A stretch of 64,000 bases of DNA. It comes from Chrysoperla carnea. Lineage: Eukaryota > Arthropoda > Insecta > Neuroptera > Chrysopidae. The stretch is from positions 10,672,001-10,736,000 of the forward strand of contig NC_058339.1 in assembly GCF_905475395.1 (NCBI RefSeq), in the 5' to 3' direction. Shown piece by piece: positions 57,667 through 64,000 of the stretch (the stretch's first letter is position 1; each line of letters opens with the position of its first letter). The notes below the pieces were generated by a model. The model did not search any database. It was not told the DNA's origin and saw only the letters and a program-made list of their open reading frames with translations. Made by a program: the position numbers and the translations under genes.

Positions 57667-57779
57667 GCCTTTTTCCTCTGAAGATTAAAAAAAGATCCGC
57701 TAGATGGCAACACTAGGGGTGTACAAATATCCCTGCCATCTAGAGGGTCTTTTTTACATCATCTTCAGAGGAAAAAGGC
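57667..57779. repeat. 113-bp fold-back hairpin
   Basis: GCCTTTTTCCTCTGAAGAT is exactly mirrored by ATCTTCAGAGGAAAAAGGC. Inward, GCTAGATGGCA pairs loosely with TGCCATCTAGA around a ~20-nt loop. Arms total about 45 bp. It could be a mini fold-back transposon or a hairpin RNA source. Confidence 0.78.
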
Positions 57780-60700
57780 TAATACGCTGAGTTTAGTTTT
57801 CCTTTAGATCGATGAACCGTCCCGATCCGCTTACAACCTCCCCCCTTTAAAGCCGGAACTGCAAATAATGTAAAATTGAGGTGATATCGTACATTCTAAA
57901 ATCATAATTTGAACTAAATTAATAAATTGACAATGTAATTCATATTATTATTAGTATTATGCACATGTATAAATAAATATATACTGTATATTATAAGTTG
58001 AAAATGAATAGAGGCGTGACACAGAAGAATATAAAACTGCCATGCCATGCCATGCCATGCCAGTGCCACTGTGTAAAATATTTGTATAAGAAGAATATGT
58101 TACTAAACACTAACTTTTTAAATAGTGAACTTTCTACTTACTTTATGAAATGCGGACTTTGAACTCAACTATAAATAAACTTATATATATGAATCTTTTT
58201 TAAAACGTTTGGTCTTCACTTTATTTTAAAATAAATAATACACAGCCAGCGTTAAATAATAATCAATCTGAGAATACACTTGCCATCTAATATCTATTTC
58301 GAAACCATCAAACCTTCAGAACAACTATTCGCTATTTATTACAGAAAAGTTTTGATAAAAATAAATTGGCTACATTCATATTCAATCCAGTCTGGTTGCA
58401 ATTAATTCGAATAATTATAGTGCAATATGTGCTTGTAAATATGACTGGTCTGAAATGATTTCGTTGTGATTTTGTACTAAAACGGTGGGGCTAGGTAAAA
58501 AATGTTAAAGATAAAAAAAATACTTAGAATCGTTCAAAATATAAAATCGAGTAGTTTTTTTAAAATGTCAAGTAAAGAGAATATGGTGTCTGGCAGTAAG
58601 GTACTCCTGTCCCACACAAAAAGCACAAGATCGCATGAATATATTTTTGTTGAGTACACTTGAGACAAACATTTTCCACTGGCTCCCATTAAAATCTACT
58701 GGCAGGTCAAATGCTTTATTTCCTCCACTATTAATGAAAATCTAGAAACAGTGATAAATAAATGTATTCAAAACTGCCTAATCTTATTGCTTATAGTATA
58801 AGTTTTTATACCATGTATGTGCCACAGCCAAAACTGTTACCCAATCAAAAGTACTTTTGACTGCACAAGTTGATCAATAGTGGTTTTTCCTGAATATCAT
58901 TGCTTAATAGTGCTTTTGATTGTAATCTTGTGGTAAAAAGTGGTTTTGACTGACGCATCTGGTCAAAAATAGTTTTAATCACTAAAGGGGAATCATCATA
59001 AGTAACTCGCTATTGTAACTCTGGTCAAAACAGCTCGGTCATTACAGCTCTGGTAAAAACAACTCAATACAAAAACAACCCGGTGCCAAAACTACTCTGG
59101 CTGTTCACTGAATATGGTTTTCTAATTACTGAGCGTCCATCGTTCTGATGTGAATTTACCCTTAGATAACACTGGTCAAAACAAATTTTGTCACAGAAGC
59201 ATGGAAAATACTTTTTGGAAAGTTTTTGACGTGCTGAATATGAATCTGAGCGCAAAATTGCTTCAGCGCGTCACGTTATCGAGAAATTCGTTCCTTAACA
59301 TGAAACAAACTTGTTTTTCTTCTTAATTCGAGGTCATATTTCACCGGTGAATATTTTTTCCTCACAAAAACATTTACGCCATCAGAAAATACCATTAATT
59401 CCCCCTCAAAATCCATTTTGAATTTTTCCAAAAGTATAGAATTAATTAATTAAATATAAATATTATTTATATTAGTAGTAATACAATGTATAGGTATTTT
59501 AACTATAATAAATGTGATATGATTTCTCGAAGAGCAAAAAGGATATCGGAATAATTCAAAAAGTATTTTAAAGTAAGAGGGAAGGAAATGGAAATCTTCC
59601 AATTTTTCATATGAAAAAATAATTACATAGTGGCGTTACGGAATTTCAAATATAACCAAAAGACGAATTTTTCCCTATTTTAGCTAAAAATATTTCGAAA
59701 ACCTTATGTATTAGAGAAATTCTGAATTCGAATTCGAATTTCGCACCCTCAAAAACTATAAGAAATGTCTATCGCATCAATGTGACAAAAAAAAATCAAA
59801 TCTTGTTGACCAGTGTAATTTTTTCGCTAATATGTCGCTGATTTTTGCTTTTTGCTTATGTGTATACGAAAATTATTCTCATCCGGTTATTACCAGTATT
59901 ATCGTAGTAACCATAATAAGGCTTGCATAAAATACAATTATATCAAGAATAATTCTACAAATTTTTATAAAAATCTATTTTATGATTTATAAAAAAAAAT
60001 GATTTAAATGTGTCGCGGATTAATATGTTAAAAAAATAAATTTAAAGAATGTATGTCATGTTAGTTTTAGGTTTTAACTTTAAAGTGATAAATTAAATAT
60101 TGTCTGATAATATTAAAATTTTATTTTTATTAAAACAATTACAATTATTAAAATAAATTTTTTATCTTATTATTTTAAGGAATATACTTGACGTTTGACT
60201 CTTTGATGAATTAGATAAAATATAAAAATATAACATTCCTGATAAGACGTAAAATAAAACGGGACGCGTATTTAAATTTTATTTTTTTAAAGAATTAAGT
60301 TGTAGGAATTGTTACCAAGAAAGAGAACCACAAATAATAAATAACACCTCCCACGGTTTTATATTCCTATTTTTGGGGGTGAACTAATTTTTATCTCTCC
60401 TTGTGGATGTTGCAATTTATTTCTTTTCTTAACAGCTTAGATGATAAAGTCATCAAGAAGTGCAGAATGTATGTCCTTTACGCCCAAACTTTCAAAAACA
60501 ACTTATTAGCCCACTTCTTCCGACTCTGATGCTGTGTCTAGTAGTACCTTTAAAGGATGGTGATCAATATATAAACCCTAAAATTTTCAGGGAATTTTGA
60601 GATTCTGAAAAAGTTAATGTTAAAAATACTAAGGTTAAAACGATACAGGAGGACCGTTACCTATTTAGCGCCAAGTACTAATATTAAAAAAAAATTATAT

Positions 60701-61000
60701 ATCAAAAAATTGCTCCTAAGAAGAAGATTGCTCTTTCAGAATATATAATTACTCCATTAAAATAATTAAAAGTTAATTAATAATTCATTATGTATGATAC
60801 TCCAACTGGGCGGGGGGGGGGGGGTCGATAATACAACTATCACATTACCCACTAACGCCATCTCCAATTTTTGTTAAATGTTAACGATAAAAATATGGAA
60901 ATCTAAATAATCGGGAATTAAAATGTTTTAATTGTGAATAATTAATTAACTATTAATTATTTTAGTGTATATTCTGAAAGTGCGTTTTTGGAGTAATTTT
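57780..61000. other. Intergenic DNA with microsatellites
   Basis: Holds a (GCCAT)n run of about five units at 58039-58062, a short patch of repeated GGTCAAAA/CTCTGGTCAAAAC phrases at 58855-59190, and a 13-G homopolymer at 60812-60824. No gene seen; the 63-codon minus frame at 59064-59255 has no motif. Confidence 0.45.
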
Positions 61001-61098
61001 TATACCATGTATATGAAATATATCAAGGTATATTAAGTTTAGTCTCCAGTTTGTAACGCTTGAAAGTATTTTGATGCTACCAACAAAATTTTGTCTTT
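61001..61098 (+). repeat. R1 repeat fragment
   Basis: Outer ~100 bp of R1, TATACCATGTATATGAAATA to AACAAAATTTTGTCTTTAG, then unrelated sequence. Confidence 0.65.
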
Positions 61099-62360
61099 AG
61101 TACATGTCCTTATTTCAATTCAAGAGATAGAGAAAAGACGAAAAGAGAAAATCCTCCAAATTACGATAGAAGTTTTCACCAAATTACGATCATATGAAAT
61201 TGAGTGAAATTTACATAAAATAATTTTGTCGCGTTAATTTTGGCACGAGTGTATTTCCATTAGGTTATCTGAAATGAACTTAATTTTTGTAGATACAAAT
61301 TGCATTATTAATTTGGTTTATCAACTTTTTTTTGCAACTTTATACTTTTTGAAGTGCAATCAATCAAAGCTTAAATTTTATCGCAATGAATTTTTTTTTA
61401 GAAGTGGCATTTGCACAATTTTATCTGCATTCTTGTTATGAATCATTTCACTTAGTAATTTGAAATCATTGTTTCTATATTTAAAAATCTATATTTTAAA
61501 TATATCTTGTAGAATTGAGTGTCTAGACTTTTGAATTGAGTGTCTAGAATTTATTTTTGGAATATATTTGATTGGATTTAGTTTGGTATTTAACTTTATG
61601 TGAGCTTAAAATTTATAGAAAAGACGAATATATCGGTCCCGTGAATGTATATTAATTGTCTGTGTTTAAACTCTGACTCCGAATATCTCAAAAACTGTTC
61701 ATAAAAACTTTGGGTCCATTATCTTCTTTTATCAGTATTTTTAAGACGAACCTTTTTCCAAATTTCAATCAATTTTGACCAAAATCATTTTGCTTCGCTT
61801 TTTATCTAGATTTTCATACAAACTTATTGTTTAGACATAAGTCTTATGGGCCTTTATGACTGAAGTCGAATTAGTTTGAACCTTTTTAAATATATCGAAT
61901 AATATTTTGAAGGCCACTCTAAAATGGGTTAACCAGATGATCCGATTATTATATTTATAAATGGGAAAAATAATTAATTATAGCCTTATCTGTAGGTCAT
62001 AAAAAAAATCATTAAAATATTTATTTTTGAAAACTGCGTAAAATAATTTTAGTAAGGGAAAAGCGACTAATTTGAAACAAAATAAATTATGACACTACTA
62101 GAAGTGTGGTCGATGGGATTTGTAATCCCTAACATAACAGCAACAACCTGCCTTTTCTCAAAGGGATTTTTTTAAACAAATAAAGACTAAAATTTTTAAT
62201 CATGTTTTATCGCATTTTGAGTCTAGGCTTGGAACCTATTGCTTTAATGTTAGGACCATCTCAAAAGTAGGAATATTATTAAGTGTTTAAAATACCACAA
62301 CGATTCTAAGCGCATAAACCTTTTTTAAATATTTCATAAAAATTTGCTATTATTTATATT
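61099..62360. other. Intergenic DNA, nothing recognised
   Basis: AT-rich. A short duplication (TTGAATTGAGTGTCTAGA twice, 61503-61550) is the only local structure. Confidence 0.45.
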
Positions 62361-62524
62361 ATTTCTCTAGCCTGTTTTTTCCTGTCCACGCTAGATTTTC
62401 CTTACTTCTTGATCAAATTCCACGATTTACCACCTCATTTTAAATTTATCGTGCTGGCTAATGACGATAAAAATAGACTCACGATCTAAAATGTACCGCT
62501 TAGGAAATAACAGGCTAGAGAAAT
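62361..62524. mobile_element. R3 short MITE
   Basis: ATTTCTCTAGCCTGTT at the left is mirrored by AACAGGCTAGAGAAAT at the right (16-bp perfect inverted ends, 164 bp total). The interior has AATAGACTCACG and ATCGTGCTGGCTAATGA. Sequence just outside the right end (AATTAATTTTGTTCATTATG) is shared with 42010-42050, and with 12570-12650 in diverged form. The mobile unit may therefore be longer, and a third terminus-like ATTTCTGTAGTCTTTTTT lies at 62620-62640. Confidence 0.68.
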
Positions 62525-63244
62525 ATTATTAAAATTAATTTTGTTCATTATGTAATTTTATGTAATAAAATTGCCTATAAGTGAAAAGAAAGTAAATTAC
62601 TATTGATATTTTGTATTATATTATTTCTGTAGTCTTTTTTAGTTTTATAAATGCATGGAGTAAGAGTATTTTTAAGTATTTCGAAATCCCAAACATTTTA
62701 GGAAAATTCCTTAGGAAAATAGTGGGATCTATAACGTAGACACGGTCGGTAGATGTAATTAAAAATCAATTCTTTAACTTGAAATTCTTCAAGTTGAATA
62801 ATTTTCTATTTTCCCCTATCTATTAATCACAGCAACTTTAGTATCAAGAAAGCTGGTTTTTTATTGATTATAGATACCTACGTCATTCGTTGAAAAAAAA
62901 TGCATTTTTTTGTAAAAATTATTGTAAACATGATAAACATGAAGAAAAAAAAAGGGGCATGTGTGTATTGATTAATAAATATGCATAATCAAATGCAATT
63001 TCCTTATTTTTTCAAAAACAGACATAACAAAAATATAATATTTGAAAATAAAATTATCACTTTATATGAGTCATTAAAATTGGTATTGTTTGGTCAATGA
63101 CCTAAAATTATTTATAATCGCCAAACGTTGGTCTTTTTTACATAATTTATTTACGTTCACATAATTAAATTTATAAAACGATCTGCCAAAAAATTCTTGA
63201 TTCGATTACATTGTCTTAACATCTGTTTTTACATCATCGATCTC
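62525..63244. other. Intergenic DNA
   Basis: Apart from the R3-flanking sequence to about 62650, no feature recognised. Confidence 0.45.
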
Positions 63245-63576
63245 ATTAAGGCATAGAGCCTAAAAGGCCGAGCGGTCTAAGGCGTTTGCCTTTGACTGTT
63301 TGTCCATTTAGACTTAGGTTGCGGGTTCGAATCCAGGCAGCGGCAGTGTGAACAATTTATAATTAATGGGAGTGCAGAATTGATCCCATTGTCGTCGCTT
63401 GGATAAGAACGAAGTAACCGACTCCACCCACATCAAAATGTAATTGGAAATATGTTTGTAATTAAATAAATAAAGATTAACAAATAATGATGTGGGTGGC
63501 CTCTGTTATAGGCGTATATGTCAGAGAAACGGAGGTTGGTTAAACCCCATTATTATTATTATTATTAAGGCATAGA
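63245..63576 (+). mobile_element. Full-length tRNA-derived SINE with 13-bp target duplication
   Basis: The element 63258-63563 is flanked by ATTAAGGCATAGA at 63245-63257 and 63564-63576. The head has A box GGCCGAGCGGTCTAAGGCG and B box GGTTCGAATCC about 45 bp apart, in the style of a class II (Leu/Ser) tRNA. A ~200-bp body follows, then an (ATT)n tail. The body contains AATTTATAATTAATGGGAGT and CACATCAAAATGTAATTG, shared with the minus copy at 3778-4030. The tail type suggests mobilisation by a LINE recognising a specific 3' end. Confidence 0.92.
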
Positions 63577-64000
63577 TTAATGTAACTCAAAGGATGGGAA
63601 TAAACAATTTTTGGCAGAAACCAGTGCAACCTCTGGGAAAAATGGGAAAAAACACCCCTAAAACTATCCTTTTCACTTCTATATTACTGTTAGAATTATA
63701 ATGAGGTTTTTTCCATTGGGCGCTTATTAAAGTCAAATACAATTATACTTCGAAAAATTTTAATATCTATGCCGTAACTAACGCTGAATGTAATTAAATA
63801 ATTAAGCATTGTAAATGCCGTCGTCACGTATCGTACGATACAGGTCACTGCATAGGAAAGGAACGCATGCATAAACGATTCAATTCATTGGTCCGAAAAA
63901 AGTGTTTTGGAAAACCAAATTAAACACTTTAATTAATTAAAACTTTGCAAAACTTTTCGAGTGTCTGCTCTAAGTTTAATCTAAGCAATTTTTAGAAATT
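63577..64000. other. Intergenic DNA at window end
   Basis: No gene or repeat recognised. Confidence 0.45.

Noticed and set aside
60812-60824. 13-G run as a G-quadruplex regulatory site
   Set aside because: A single isolated homopolymer, often a sequencing or slippage feature, with no gene nearby.
63258-63345. Functional tRNA gene (also at 3940-4030)
   Set aside because: A and B boxes are present, but the sequence continues into a shared SINE body and an ATT tail with a target duplication, and a clean cloverleaf with acceptor stem is not apparent.

Overview
The window is AT-rich nuclear DNA from an animal, most likely an insect. The evidence is spliced genes with GT-AG introns, four conserved metazoan housekeeping genes, a tRNA-derived SINE, and Helitron, Penelope-like, hAT and pogo/Tigger elements. 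The species cannot be named from sequence alone. Nothing prokaryotic (operon, Shine-Dalgarno site, CRISPR) is present.

Only about 13 kb (17.9-30.3 kb) is gene-bearing. Reading exons across splice sites gives four complete genes whose joined lengths all stay in frame. They are GDP-mannose 4,6-dehydratase (Gmds, minus strand, 5 exons, 355 aa), TMEM9 (plus, 5 exons, 192 aa), mitochondrial ADP/ATP carrier (plus, 4 exons, 305 aa) and the L27-PDZ scaffold Lin-7 (plus, 3 exons, 197 aa). Gmds and TMEM9 are head-to-head with 1.7 kb between starts; TMEM9, the ADP/ATP carrier and Lin-7 follow in tandem. The functions are unrelated (GDP-fucose synthesis, lysosomal membrane protein, mitochondrial nucleotide exchange, cell polarity/synapse scaffold), so this is a cluster of neighbours and not a pathway.

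The flanks (1-17.9 kb and 30.3-64 kb) are gene-poor and rich in mobile DNA. The left flank has a hAT remnant with an 8-bp target duplication, a LINE reverse-transcriptase relic, a SINE, Helitron ends, several copies of an unclassified ~550-bp repeat (called R1 here), a 123-bp tandem array, and a Penelope-like element (PLE) inserted as a near-perfect 1.5-kb palindrome. The PLE has a 13-bp target duplication, GIY-YIG endonuclease reading frames and hammerhead-ribozyme-like motifs. Between the ADP/ATP carrier and Lin-7 lies a 2.4-kb composite of TACCGT-rich tandem and inverted repeats.

The right flank has a 5.2-kb non-autonomous Helitron whose interior is a 4.7-kb inverted array of ~300-bp dimer repeats; if transcribed it would form a very long double-stranded hairpin. 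It also carries two pogo/Tigger derivatives (one keeping the transposase C-terminus), several small fold-back elements and a full-length SINE with a 13-bp target duplication. I see no convincing coding exon from 30.3 to 64 kb.

The strongest candidates for further study are the palindromic PLE insertion with its ribozymes, the Helitron-borne inverted array, and the TACCGT composite.
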